A stretch of 64,000 nucleotides of DNA from Gammaproteobacteria bacterium (lineage in GTDB: Bacteria; Pseudomonadota; Gammaproteobacteria; Nevskiales; Nevskiaceae): the NCBI GenBank assembly GCA_022599775.1, contig JAHZLQ010000048.1, positions 44,153 to 108,152 of the forward strand, read 5' to 3'. A program made the translations under genes and the position numbers. The notes under the pieces are model-generated. The model was not told the DNA's origin and searched no databases. It worked only from the letters and a program-made list of their open reading frames with translations. Below are positions 44,931-55,335 of the stretch, piece after piece (within the stretch, counting starts at the first letter, position 1; each line of letters begins with the position of its first letter).

Positions 44931-45860
44931 TCAGGCGATGGAGAAATGGTCCCGCGCGGCATCGGCATCAAGCCGAATCTGCGTCTTGAGCGCGTCCAGG
45001 GAGTCGAAACGCTGCTCCGGTCGCAGAAACCGGGAGAATTCAACCCGCAATTGTCGCCCATAAAGGTCGCCCGTGTCTGCAAACGCATGGACTTCCAGCA
45101 ATAGTCGCTGCTCGCCGTCCAGGGTCGGACGCACGCCGAAATTGGCAACTCCGGTCCATTGCCGGTTCGCCTGTTGCACCCGTACGGCATAGACACCGTA
45201 GCGCAAGGCCATGCGCTGCTTGAAGGCGATATTCGCGGTCGGCACGCCCAGAGTGCGGCCCAGCTTGCGGCCATGCCGCACCACGCCGCGGATCGAATAG
45301 GGGCGCCCCAGCAGCTTCGCGGCAGCGGCCAAGTCGGCTGCGCCCAGCGCCCCGCGTACCGCCGTGGAGCTACAGCGCAGTCCATCGACATCAACCGGCC
45401 CCAGGGTTTCCACGATCATCCCGTGTTCGGTCCCCAGCTTGCCGAGCAGCGCCAGATTTCCGGCACGCTCACGGCCGAAACGAAAGTCGTCACCGACCAC
45501 CAGCGCACGCACACCGAGCCGGCGGATCAGCAGCTCTTCGACAAAGGCCTGCGGGCTCTGCGAGGCAAAACGCCTGCAGAAGCGCACCAACAGCAGGCGG
45601 TCGATCCCGCGGTCCTGGATTTGCGCGAGCTTGTCGCGTAGCGTGGCGACACGCGGCGGCGCCTCATCACGGGCGAAGTATTCGCGCGGCGTGGGATCGA
45701 AGCTCATGACCGCAGAAGGTAGACCGAGACTTTGCGCGATTTCGCGCGCCTGATCCAGCAAGGCCTGATGGCCCAGGTGAACGCCGTCGAAATTACCGAT
45801 CGTCAGCGCACAGCCGCTATGCCGCGATTTCAGATTGGCGAGTCCCCGTATCAGCTCCAT
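44931..45860 (-). CDS. ribF: Bifunctional riboflavin kinase/FAD synthetase
   Basis: RibF phosphorylates riboflavin to FMN and adenylylates it to FAD. The 309-residue protein has the nucleotidyltransferase domain (about 1-180) with LTIGNFDGVHLGHQALLDQA and VVGDDFRFGRERAGN, and the riboflavin kinase domain (about 185-305) with GRTLGVPTANIAF and ANFGVRPTLDG plus LLLEVHAFADTGDLYG. It precedes ileS, a common arrangement. murJ is not beside it here. Confidence 0.97.
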   Translation of the reverse strand: MELIRGLANLKSRHSGCALTIGNFDGVHLGHQALLDQAREIAQSLGLPSAVMSFDPTPREYFARDEAPPRVATLRDKLAQIQDRGIDRLLLVRFCRRFASQSPQAFVEELLIRRLGVRALVVGDDFRFGRERAGNLALLGKLGTEHGMIVETLGPVDVDGLRCSSTAVRGALGAADLAAAAKLLGRPYSIRGVVRHGRKLGRTLGVPTANIAFKQRMALRYGVYAVRVQQANRQWTGVANFGVRPTLDGEQRLLLEVHAFADTGDLYGRQLRVEFSRFLRPEQRFDSLDALKTQIRLDADAARDHFSIA

Positions 45861-45925
45861 GGTTTTTCAGCGGGGCAATGGACAGAACGACGGCATCAAT
45901 ACCACGATCGTTTCGGACAGGCTGT

Positions 45926-46486
45926 TCAGACGGCGGGCGTCGGCAGACGCAGGAAATGCTCGCGGTAGTAACGCAGCTCCTCGATCGAATCGCGGATGTC
46001 GTCCAGCGCGAGATGACGCGATTCTTTGCGGTGCCCGCGGGCCACCGCCGGCGCCCAGCGGGAGCACAATTCCTTGAGCGTGCTCACGTCGAGATTGCGG
46101 TAGTGGAAGTGACGCTCCAGGGCCGGCATCCAGCGCGCCAGGAAACGACGGTCCTGGCAGATCGAATTGCCGCACATCGGCGAGGATCGTTCCGGCACCC
46201 AGCGATTCAGAAATTCCAGGGTTTCCCGTTCCGCCCTCGCCTCGTCGACGTTGCTGTCGCGCACGCGCTGGGTCAGGCCGGAGCGGCCGTGCTGGGTGGT
46301 GTTCCATTCATCCATCGCGTCGAGCTCGGCGGCGGACTGGCGCAGCGCCAGCACCGGCCCTTCGGCCAGCACATTGAGATGACTGTCGGTCACGACGGTC
46401 GCGATTTCGATGATTCGGTGGCGTTCCGGAATCAACCCGGTCATCTCCAGGTCAATCCAGATCAGGTGGCTGGCTTCAGCTTTCAT
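45926..46486 (-). CDS. orn: Oligoribonuclease
   Basis: Orn degrades di- and short oligoribonucleotides, finishing RNA and cyclic-di-GMP (pGpG) turnover. The 186-residue DEDDh exonuclease has [20 protein letters not shown] (first Asp-Glu), [15 protein letters not shown] (second Asp), and [20 protein letters not shown] (His/Asp). It is upstream of ribF on the same strand, divergent from the cystathionine beta-synthase gene. Confidence 0.97.
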   Translation of the reverse strand: MKAEASHLIWIDLEMTGLIPERHRIIEIATVVTDSHLNVLAEGPVLALRQSAAELDAMDEWNTTQHGRSGLTQRVRDSNVDEARAERETLEFLNRWVPERSSPMCGNSICQDRRFLARWMPALERHFHYRNLDVSTLKELCSRWAPAVARGHRKESRHLALDDIRDSIEELRYYREHFLRLPTPAV

Positions 46487-46599
46487 GGCGTCGGGGGTCT
46501 CATGCGCATCAATGCTAGCAAATGCCGCGTGCTAACCTCGGCGGACTGTCTCACAAGCGCCGGCGAGCACACCAGAACAGGACAGACGGAGGGATCGCA

Positions 46600-47970
46600 T
46601 TGGACACCTACAGCTCCGTACTTGGTGCCATCGGACGCACGCCCCTGGTTGAAGTGCGCAAGCTCGACACCGGCCCCTGCCGGCTGTTTCTCAAACTCGA
46701 AAACCGCAACCCCACCGGATCGATCAAGGATCGCATCGGCCTGTCGATGGTCGAGGCTGCCGAACGCAACGGACAACTCAAGCCGGGCGGCACCCTGATC
46801 GAGGCCACGGCCGGCAACACCGGACTGGGTCTTGCGCTGGTGGCCGCGCAGAAAGGCTACAAACTGATCCTGGTGATTCCGGACAAGATGGCACAGGAGA
46901 AAGTCCTGCATCTCAAGGCACTCGGTGCCGAAACCCACATCACGCGCAGCGACGTCGCCAAGGGGCATCCCGAGTACTACCAGGACATCGCGCAGCGGCT
47001 TTCGCGGGAGATCGAGGGAAGCTACTACGTCAACCAGTTCGCCAATCCGGCCAATCCCCTAGCGCACGAGACCAGTACCGGGCCGGAAATCTGGTCGCAG
47101 ATGGACCAGCGCCTGGATGCCGTGGTGTGCGGTGTCGGCTCCGGCGGCACCCTGACCGGCCTGTCGCGATATTTCGCCCGCATGGCACCGCAGGTGGAGA
47201 TGATACTGGCCGATCCCGAGGGCTCGATCCTGGCCGATGTCGTTCGCACCGGTCAGGTTCAGAAGACCGCCGGAAGTTGGCTGATCGAAGGCATCGGAGA
47301 GGACTTCGTGCCGCCCAATTGCGATCTTTCGCGCGTGCGCCGCGCCTACGAAATCAAGGATGCCGAGAGTTTTGCCAGTGCGCGCGAGCTGCTCGCCGCC
47401 GAAGGCCTGCTCGGCGGCTCCAGCACCGGTACGCTGCTGGCCGCCGCCTTGCGTTACTGCCGGGAGCAGGCCGAACCCAAGCGCGTGCTGAGCTTCGTCT
47501 GCGACAGCGGTGACAAGTACCTTTCGAAAATGTACAACGATCACTGGCTGTTCGATCAGGGGCTGCTGGACGTGCCGCGCCAGTACAATCTTCTGGACCT
47601 GGTGGTGCGTCGCTACCATGAGGGCTCGGCCGTCACGGTCAGTCCGCAGGACACCCTGCTGCACGCCTACCGTCGCATGAAACTGTTCGACATCTCACAA
47701 TTGCCGGTGATGCAGGACGAACAGCTTGTCGGCATTCTTGATGAATCCGATCTGCTCGTGCATGTGCAGGCGCAGGCCTCGCGTTTCGACGATGCCGTCG
47801 GCACCGCGATGGTGCGCGATGTCGAAACGATCCGGCCGGACGCGCCGATCGACAGCCTGCTGCCGATCTTCCAGCGCGATCACGTCGCGGTCGTCGCCGA
47901 GGCGGGACGGTTCATCGGCCTGATCACGCGTATCGACCTGCTCAACCACCTGCGCAAGCAGCTTCATTAA
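46600..47970 (+). CDS. Cystathionine beta-synthase with CBS-domain pair
   Basis: A 456-residue PLP enzyme of the beta-synthase family. The catalytic domain has NPTGSIKDRIG with PLP-binding Lys43, EATAGNTGLGLAL, the phosphate loop GVGSGGTLTG and GGSSTGTL; residues ~335-456 are a Bateman (CBS) pair (SPQDTLLHAYRRMKLFDISQ and IRPDAPIDSLLPIFQRDHVA). This domain order is that of cystathionine beta-synthase rather than cysteine synthase. The start is a TTG at 46600 with a strong ggaggg ribosome site six nt away; no ATG fits. With the gamma-lyase/synthase gene it probably does reverse transsulfuration. Confidence 0.9.
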   Translation: MDTYSSVLGAIGRTPLVEVRKLDTGPCRLFLKLENRNPTGSIKDRIGLSMVEAAERNGQLKPGGTLIEATAGNTGLGLALVAAQKGYKLILVIPDKMAQEKVLHLKALGAETHITRSDVAKGHPEYYQDIAQRLSREIEGSYYVNQFANPANPLAHETSTGPEIWSQMDQRLDAVVCGVGSGGTLTGLSRYFARMAPQVEMILADPEGSILADVVRTGQVQKTAGSWLIEGIGEDFVPPNCDLSRVRRAYEIKDAESFASARELLAAEGLLGGSSTGTLLAAALRYCREQAEPKRVLSFVCDSGDKYLSKMYNDHWLFDQGLLDVPRQYNLLDLVVRRYHEGSAVTVSPQDTLLHAYRRMKLFDISQLPVMQDEQLVGILDESDLLVHVQAQASRFDDAVGTAMVRDVETIRPDAPIDSLLPIFQRDHVAVVAEAGRFIGLITRIDLLNHLRKQLH

Positions 47971-47992
47971 TTTCCGCAGACACCAAGGCGCC

Positions 47993-48841
47993 ATGCACGA
48001 CACCATCGCCGTCGTATTCGACTTCGACGACACCCTCGCCCCCGACACCACCAGCGGCTATCTGCGCAAGGCCGGCATCGATGATCTGCCACGCTTCTGG
48101 AAGGAAGAGGTCGGCAGCCTCTACGCCGAGGACTGGGATCCGGTGCCGGCCTATCTGTACAAGATGATCGAGGCCGCGCAAAGCGGTCGTATCGGCCCGA
48201 TCACTCAGCAATCCCTGTCGACCTGGGGCGCCGAGGCGCCGCTGCACGCGGGAGTCGACACTATTTTCAACCGACTGCGCGCCACTGCGAAGAAGGCCAA
48301 TCCGAGGCTGCGTCTGGAGTTCTATGTGATTTCCAGCGGGCTTGGCGACGTCTTGCGCTCGACCCGCATCGCCCACGAATTCACCGAAATCTGGGCCTCC
48401 GAACTTCACTACGATGCGGCTGGCCATGCGATCTTTCCTAAGCGCGTCGTGAGCTTCACCGACAAGACGCGCTATCTGTTCCACATCCAGAAGGGGCTGA
48501 CCGGCGCGACCTACCGCGGCAAGCCGTTCGAGGTCAATCGCAAGGTATCGCGCGATCATCAGCCGGTACCGCTGGATCACATGATCTTCGTCGGCGACGG
48601 CTACACCGACATCCCCTGCTTCTCCTTGCTGAAGCAGAATGACGGCATCCCCATCGCCGTCTACGACCCGCACCACGAGGAGCGCTGGGGCAATGCCTTC
48701 CGCTTCGTCTCCGAGGGCCGCGTCTCCAATCTGCATTCGGCCAACTATCTGGAAGGCTCGGACCTGTCCAACTTCCTGATCATGGCGGTCCGCTCGCTGG
48801 CCGAACGCGTTGCGCTGTCGGCGCATACCTACAAGGGCTGA
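47993..48841 (+). CDS. HAD-family hydrolase
   Basis: A 282-residue haloacid dehalogenase-type phosphatase. Motif I is FDFDDTLAPD with the nucleophilic Asp, motif II is YVISSGLGDV, and motif IV is FVGDGYTDIPCFSLLKQN. It has a helical cap between motifs I and II. No signal peptide. It lies 22 nt after the cystathionine beta-synthase gene and 18 nt before the gamma-lyase/synthase gene, so it is probably co-transcribed with sulfur amino acid genes; its substrate is unknown. Confidence 0.88.
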   Translation: MHDTIAVVFDFDDTLAPDTTSGYLRKAGIDDLPRFWKEEVGSLYAEDWDPVPAYLYKMIEAAQSGRIGPITQQSLSTWGAEAPLHAGVDTIFNRLRATAKKANPRLRLEFYVISSGLGDVLRSTRIAHEFTEIWASELHYDAAGHAIFPKRVVSFTDKTRYLFHIQKGLTGATYRGKPFEVNRKVSRDHQPVPLDHMIFVGDGYTDIPCFSLLKQNDGIPIAVYDPHHEERWGNAFRFVSEGRVSNLHSANYLEGSDLSNFLIMAVRSLAERVALSAHTYKG

Positions 48842-48859
48842 ACCGGGAGCTTTCGCAGC

Positions 48860-50017
48860 ATGAACAAACACGGCTTCGGCACACGCGCGATCCACGCCGG
48901 CCAGTCTCCGGACCCAAGCACCGGCGCGGTGATGACGCCGATCTACGCCACCTCGACCTATGTCCAGCAGTCGCCCGGCGTACACCAGGGCTACGAATAT
49001 TCGCGTTCGCAGAACCCCACCCGCTTCGCCTATGAACGCTGTGTCGCCGACCTGGAATCCGGCACCCGCGGTTTCGCCTTCGCCTCCGGCCTGGCCGCCA
49101 CGGCGACGCTGCTGGAAGTTCTGGAGCCCGGCGCCCATGTCATCGCCTCGGACGACATGTACGGCGGCTCCTACCGCCTGTTCGCGAATGTGCGGGCGCG
49201 CTCTGCCGGGCTTAACTTCAGCTATGTGGACTTGCGCGATCCAGCCCGGGTGGCGGCAGCGATCCGTCCGGAAACCCGCATGATCTGGGTCGAGACGCCC
49301 TCGAATCCAATGTTGAAACTCGCGGATCTCGAAGCCGTCGCCGCCATCGCCCACCGCCACGACATCCTCTGCGCCGCCGACAACACGTTCGCCAGCCCGG
49401 CGCTGCAACGCCCGTTGGAACTGGGGTTCGATGTGGTCATGCACTCCGCCACCAAATACATCAATGGTCATTCCGATGTCGTCGGCGGTTTGCTGGTGGT
49501 CGGCGACAACAGCGGACTGGCCGAGCGCCTCGCCTTTCTTCAGAACGCCGTCGGCGCAGTCGCCGGGCCGTTCGACGCGTTTCTCGCCTTGCGCGGCGTC
49601 AAGACCCTGGGCCTGCGCATGCAACGGCACTGCGAGAACGCGCAGGCGTTGGCCGAATGGCTGAAGTCCCATCCGCGGATCGCCGCCGTGCACTATCCCG
49701 GCCTGCCGGCCCACCCGCAGCACGCGCTCGCCCGGCGGCAGATGCCGCGCGGATTCGGCGGCATGATCTCGATCGAACTGTCGGGCGGCCTGGCCGAATC
49801 GCGACGCTTTCTCGAACGCTGCGAACTGTTCGCGCTGGCCGAATCCCTGGGCGGCGTCGAAAGCCTGATCGAGCACCCCGCCATCATGACCCACGCCAGC
49901 GTGCCGGCCGAAACGCGCAATGCCCTGGGCATCAGCGATACCCTGTGCCGCCTCTCGGTCGGCATCGAGGATCTGGACGATCTTCGCGCCGACCTCGAAT
50001 ACGCTCTCGCCGCCTGA
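48860..50017 (+). CDS. Cystathionine gamma-lyase/gamma-synthase family PLP enzyme
   Basis: A 385-residue Cys/Met-metabolism PLP enzyme. It shows TPIYATSTYVQQSPG, YEYSRSQNPTRFAYE, FASGLAATATLLEVL, DDMYGGSYRLF, WVETPSNPML, AADNTFASP and the Schiff-base Lys in HSATKYINGHSD (about residue 198), with ESLIEHPAIMTHASVP near the C-terminus. These fit both cystathionine gamma-lyase and gamma-synthase. The adjacent beta-synthase makes gamma-lyase (cysteine from homocysteine) the likelier role, but activity needs testing. Confidence 0.88.
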   Translation: MNKHGFGTRAIHAGQSPDPSTGAVMTPIYATSTYVQQSPGVHQGYEYSRSQNPTRFAYERCVADLESGTRGFAFASGLAATATLLEVLEPGAHVIASDDMYGGSYRLFANVRARSAGLNFSYVDLRDPARVAAAIRPETRMIWVETPSNPMLKLADLEAVAAIAHRHDILCAADNTFASPALQRPLELGFDVVMHSATKYINGHSDVVGGLLVVGDNSGLAERLAFLQNAVGAVAGPFDAFLALRGVKTLGLRMQRHCENAQALAEWLKSHPRIAAVHYPGLPAHPQHALARRQMPRGFGGMISIELSGGLAESRRFLERCELFALAESLGGVESLIEHPAIMTHASVPAETRNALGISDTLCRLSVGIEDLDDLRADLEYALAA

Positions 50018-50045
50018 GATTGCAGCGGCGCACTCCGGAGAACCG

Positions 50046-50384
50046 ATGACCGAACTTGCCCAACGCCGCTGCGTTCCCTGCGAGGGTGGCACCAAGCCGC
50101 TGTCGCACAGCGATGCCAGCGTGCTGATGAAGAAACTGCGCGCCAACTGGACGCTGGCCGACGATGCCAGCCATATCGAAGGCCATTTCGAGTTCAAGAA
50201 CTACTGGCGCACCACCGCCTTCATCAACGCCGTGATCTGGATCGCCCACAGCGAGGATCATCACCCGGACATTCAGTTCGGTTACAAGACCTGTTCGATC
50301 CGCTATTCGACTCACGCCGCCAATGGCCTGACCGAAAACGATTTCATCTGCGCCGCCAAGGTCGATGCGCTGAACCGCGATTAG
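50046..50384 (+). CDS. phhB: 4a-hydroxytetrahydrobiopterin dehydratase
   Basis: Pterin-4a-carbinolamine dehydratase of 112 residues, which regenerates the pterin cofactor of aromatic amino acid hydroxylases. The signature is the SEDHHPDIQFGYKTCSIRYS stretch with the catalytic His pair, followed by STHAANGLTENDF with the third His and Asp. A phenylalanine hydroxylase is not in this window. It lies 28 nt downstream of the gamma-lyase/synthase gene and 52 nt upstream of the URC cluster, so its expression could follow either. Confidence 0.93.
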   Translation: MTELAQRRCVPCEGGTKPLSHSDASVLMKKLRANWTLADDASHIEGHFEFKNYWRTTAFINAVIWIAHSEDHHPDIQFGYKTCSIRYSTHAANGLTENDFICAAKVDALNRD

Positions 50385-50436
50385 CCCTGATCGGACTGGT
50401 GTATCGTCATCGGACGTTGCCTCAAGGGAATACGTC

Positions 50437-51692
<1,256 letters not shown>

Positions 51693-51696
<4 letters not shown>

Positions 51697-52928
51697 ACCC
51701 GGCGCCGTCCGAGGCGGTGCGTACCCTGCGCGAACCGGCCACGATCCGCGAGCGCTGCGCCAACATCACCGCCGCGGTGGAAGCCGGCGACTCGGCCTGG
51801 TTCCGTATCGACGACAGCCGCTGCGCCTACACCGCAAGGCTCGTCGCCGAGCTGACGCTCCGCCAATATCCCGGGCTGAACGTCCCCTATCACAGCCGCT
51901 GGCGACATTTCGAAGCCGGCGGTATCGATCGGGCGCAGACACTGCGCAGCCTGATCGGCCCCGGGCAGGAGGAAGCACTGGCGCGTGCCGGTCTGGACCT
52001 GGCCGTGGTCAGTGTGTTGCTCGACGCCGGCGCCGGACCCGACTGGAGCTGGCAGGAACCCGGCGGAACGATCCACACACGGTCCGAAGGACTCGGCGTG
52101 GCCAGCTTTCACGCTTTCGTGAATGGTGCGTTTTCGTCCGAGCGCGGCAAACCTTTGCAGGTGGATGCGCGGGGTCTGCAGCGCATCGATGCGCCGCATC
52201 TGGCCAAACTGCTCCAGGTCAGTCCCGACAATCCGCTGCTCGGCCTCGAAGGTCGCGCTGCATTGCTGCGTCGCCTCGGCGAGGCGCTGGAAACCCAGGA
52301 ATCGGTATTCGGGCTATTCGGCGGCCCGGCGAGACCGGGTGCGCTGTTTGATCTGCTGGCCGGCAAGACGCAAGGATCCACGATCGAGGCGGCCGCGCTG
52401 TTGCGTGTGCTGCTCGACCATTTCAGCAGCATCTGGCTGACACCGTCACGGATCGACGACACGCCACTCGGCGATGTCTGGCAGCACCGTCGTGCTGGCG
52501 GCCGCGGCGATTCGGCGGGCTGGGCCCCGTTCCATAAGCTCTCGCAATGGCTCGCCTATTCGCTGGTCGAGCCGTTCGAGTCAGCCGGATTCCAGGTCGC
52601 TGGGCTCGATGCGCTGACGGCCTTGCCGGAGTACCGCAACGGCGGCCTGCTGATCGACAGCGGCTGGCTGCAACTTCGAGACGCCGCGCGCGGGCCGCGC
52701 AGTTGGCAGGTCGGTGATGAACTGGTGATCGAATGGCGGGCGCTGACCGTCTGCCTGATCGACAAGCTGGCCGAGTCGGTGCGCGGACTGTTGAAGCTGG
52801 ATGCACAACAACTGCCGCTCGCATCACTCTTGCAAGGCGGAACCTGGGGTGCCGGGCGGCAGCTCGCAATGGAACTTCGGAGCGGCCTGCCGCCAATGTC
52901 CATCGAGACCGACGGCACCGTTTTCTAG
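51693..52928 (+). CDS. DUF1688 protein (URC4/Urg3-like)
   Basis: A 411-residue cytoplasmic protein of the DUF1688 family, known as URC4 in Saccharomyces kluyveri and urg3 in fission yeast, where it is required for uracil catabolism but has no known reaction. It starts [20 protein letters not shown] and contains the conserved [18 protein letters not shown] and [18 protein letters not shown] segments, plus [13 protein letters not shown] and [14 protein letters not shown]. The frame is open for 390 codons upstream over the previous gene; the ATGA overlap fixes the start. upp follows 14 nt later. Confidence 0.88.
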
Positions 52929-52942
52929 GACCAGGAGCATTC

Positions 52943-53575
<633 letters not shown>

Positions 53576-53721
53576 CGGCAGAGGCAAAAGCCGGTTTCTC
53601 GCGAAGTCGCAAAGACACCCAGAAAAGCAGCAGACTGTTTGGGTACCCGTAGTCCAAGGTTGCGACGCCGCTAGCTTGTTGTGGCAGGATGTACACATCC
53701 GCCCACAACCAATTTGCGTCC

Positions 53722-53964
53722 ATGTCCACAACGATGACCATTCGCCTCGAAGACGACGCCAGGGATCGTCTGGACAAACTCGCCGAGGCAACGCAGCGAA
53801 GCCGGTCCTTTCTTGCTGCAGAGGCGATCCGCGAATACCTCGAACTCAATGAATGGCAGGTCGGTGAAATTCGCGCGGCAATCGGCGAAGCCGACCGCGG
53901 AGAATTCGCGTCCGATGCGGAAGTCGGGAATTTCTTCGGCGGCTGGCGCCGTCGTGCAGATTAA
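53722..53964 (+). CDS. RHH-domain antitoxin (ParD/RelB-like)
   Basis: An 80-residue ribbon-helix-helix protein: MSTTMTIRLEDDARDRLDKL forms the ribbon and first helix, RSRSFLAAEAIREYLELNEW the second, and an acidic C-terminal tail follows (ADRGEFASDAEVGNFFGGW) that should bind the toxin. It precedes and overlaps a ParE/RelE-type toxin gene by 11 nt, the standard order. An upstream in-frame ATG at 53689 lacks family similarity. Confidence 0.87.
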   Translation: MSTTMTIRLEDDARDRLDKLAEATQRSRSFLAAEAIREYLELNEWQVGEIRAAIGEADRGEFASDAEVGNFFGGWRRRAD

Positions 53965-54238
53965 GTGGCTAAACCGCGCGCTGCTCAACCTCAAGGAAGA
54001 GGCTGACTACATTGCACAGGATGACCCACAAGCCGCAGCCCGGATTGTCGTCCTGATAGAAAACACCGTTGGCACGCTGGCCGATCATCCCGGTCTCGGG
54101 CGTCCCGGCCGGGCTCCCGGCACGCGTGAGCTGGTGGTGCCCGGAACAAACTATCTCGTGCCGTATCGTGCCCGCGGCGAGCGCATCGAAATCCTGCGGG
54201 TTTTCCATGGCCGGAGGCGTTGGCCGTCGCAACGGTAG
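53954..54238 (+). CDS. ParE/RelE-family toxin
   Basis: A 94-residue toxin of the ParE/RelE superfamily. It starts (GTG, 53954) VQIKWLNRALLNLKEEADYI, with the family's N-terminal helix, then DPQAAARIVVLIENTVGTLA, HPGLGRPGRAPGTRELVV, and ends YLVPYRARGERIEILRVFHGRRRWP, the conserved C-terminal beta-strand and Arg-rich tail. No Met start is available in the frame near the overlap with the antitoxin gene. RelE members cleave mRNA and ParE members poison gyrase; the sequence does not settle which. Confidence 0.87.
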   Translation: MQIKWLNRALLNLKEEADYIAQDDPQAAARIVVLIENTVGTLADHPGLGRPGRAPGTRELVVPGTNYLVPYRARGERIEILRVFHGRRRWPSQR

Positions 54239-54337
54239 CGGGAACGGACCGGTGGCTCCGCTCCTATCAACAGCATTCTTACAGCGTTCTGCGCGCCCAG
54301 CGTCTTTGCGGGCAACAAAAAAACAGCACCGAAAACC

Positions 54338-54943
54338 TCAACCGCCCAGGGTCTGCCGCCCCGAGAAGGCATGCGCCAGGGTGCTGCCGTCCACGTATTC
54401 GAGTTCGCCGCCCATCGGCACGCCGTGGGCGATGCGCGTGACCTTGAGGCCGGCGGCGCGCGCCATCTCGGCCACGTAGTACGCCGTGGCCTCACCTTCG
54501 ACCGTGGGGTTGGTGGCGATGATGACTTCGCTGACGCGGTCTTCGCCCATGCGCTGCGCCAGCAGGCTCAAGCCCAGTTCTTCCGGGCCGATGCCGTCGA
54601 TCGGCGAGAGCTTGCCCATCAGCACGAAATAGCGCCCGCGATACGGCGTGCTGGACTCGATCGCCAGCAGGTCCGCCGGGGTCTCCACGACGCAGAGCTG
54701 GCCGCTTTCCGCGCGCGACGGCGCGCAGTAGCGGCAATCCCCGCCCTCGCAGAACATGCGGCAGCTCGGGCAGCGACCGACGTGCTGCAGCGCTTCATCG
54801 ATCGAGCGCGCCACGAACGATGCGCCTTCACGGTCGCGGTCGAGCAGGTGCAGCGCCATACGCTGCGCGGACTTCGGGCCTACGCCGGGCAGACGCCGCA
54901 GCGATTCAATCAAGCGGGCCAGACGCGGGGAATACGCGACCAT
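54338..54943 (-). CDS. recR: Recombination protein RecR
   Basis: RecR works with RecF and RecO to load RecA at ssDNA gaps. The 201-residue protein has the HhH segment [18 protein letters not shown], a C4 zinc finger ([16 protein letters not shown]), and the Toprim domain ([24 protein letters not shown]). It ends with the Walker-B-like GGELEYVDG segment. It lies downstream of ybaB and dnaX, the standard dnaX-ybaB-recR order. Confidence 0.98.
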   Translation of the reverse strand: MVAYSPRLARLIESLRRLPGVGPKSAQRMALHLLDRDREGASFVARSIDEALQHVGRCPSCRMFCEGGDCRYCAPSRAESGQLCVVETPADLLAIESSTPYRGRYFVLMGKLSPIDGIGPEELGLSLLAQRMGEDRVSEVIIATNPTVEGEATAYYVAEMARAAGLKVTRIAHGVPMGGELEYVDGSTLAHAFSGRQTLGG

Positions 54944-54959
54944 TGCGGACGGTCGTGGC

Positions 54960-55283
54960 TCAGAACGGCAGGTTCATGCCAGGCGGCAGGTTCAGGCCCG
55001 CCGTGGCCTGCGCCATGCGCTCCTTGGACAGTTCCTCGGCTTTGGCGCTGGCGTCGTTGATCGCGGCCGCGATCAGGTCTTCGAGAAATTCCTTGTCTTC
55101 GGACAGCGCCGCCGGGTCGATCTCGACGCGGCGCGCCTGGTGCTTGCCGGTCAGCGTGATCTTGACCATGCCGGCACCGGATTCGCCGGTGACCTCGGCC
55201 TGCGCGATCTCTTCCTGGATGCGCTTCATCTGATCCTGCATCTGCTGCGCCTGGCGCATCAGCTGGCCCATGGGACCTTTCAT
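54960..55283 (-). CDS. ybaB: YbaB/EbfC family nucleoid-associated protein
   Basis: A 107-residue dimeric DNA-binding protein. It starts [20 protein letters not shown], continues [20 protein letters not shown], and ends in glycine/methionine-rich [11 protein letters not shown], all typical. The frame is open upstream to 55463, but homology begins at this ATG. It lies between dnaX and recR; a role in DNA repair or nucleoid organisation is known for the family. Confidence 0.97.
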   Translation of the reverse strand: MKGPMGQLMRQAQQMQDQMKRIQEEIAQAEVTGESGAGMVKITLTGKHQARRVEIDPAALSEDKEFLEDLIAAAINDASAKAEELSKERMAQATAGLNLPPGMNLPF

Positions 55284-55335
55284 GTCTGTTCTCCGTGAAG
55301 GCTTTGGTGGGGAAATGTCCGTGACGGACCGTAAG

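Noticed and set aside
47942..50197. 751-codon open frame antisense to the HAD and gamma-lyase genes
   Set aside because: It spans two real genes on the other strand, ignores their boundaries and has no recognisable domain.
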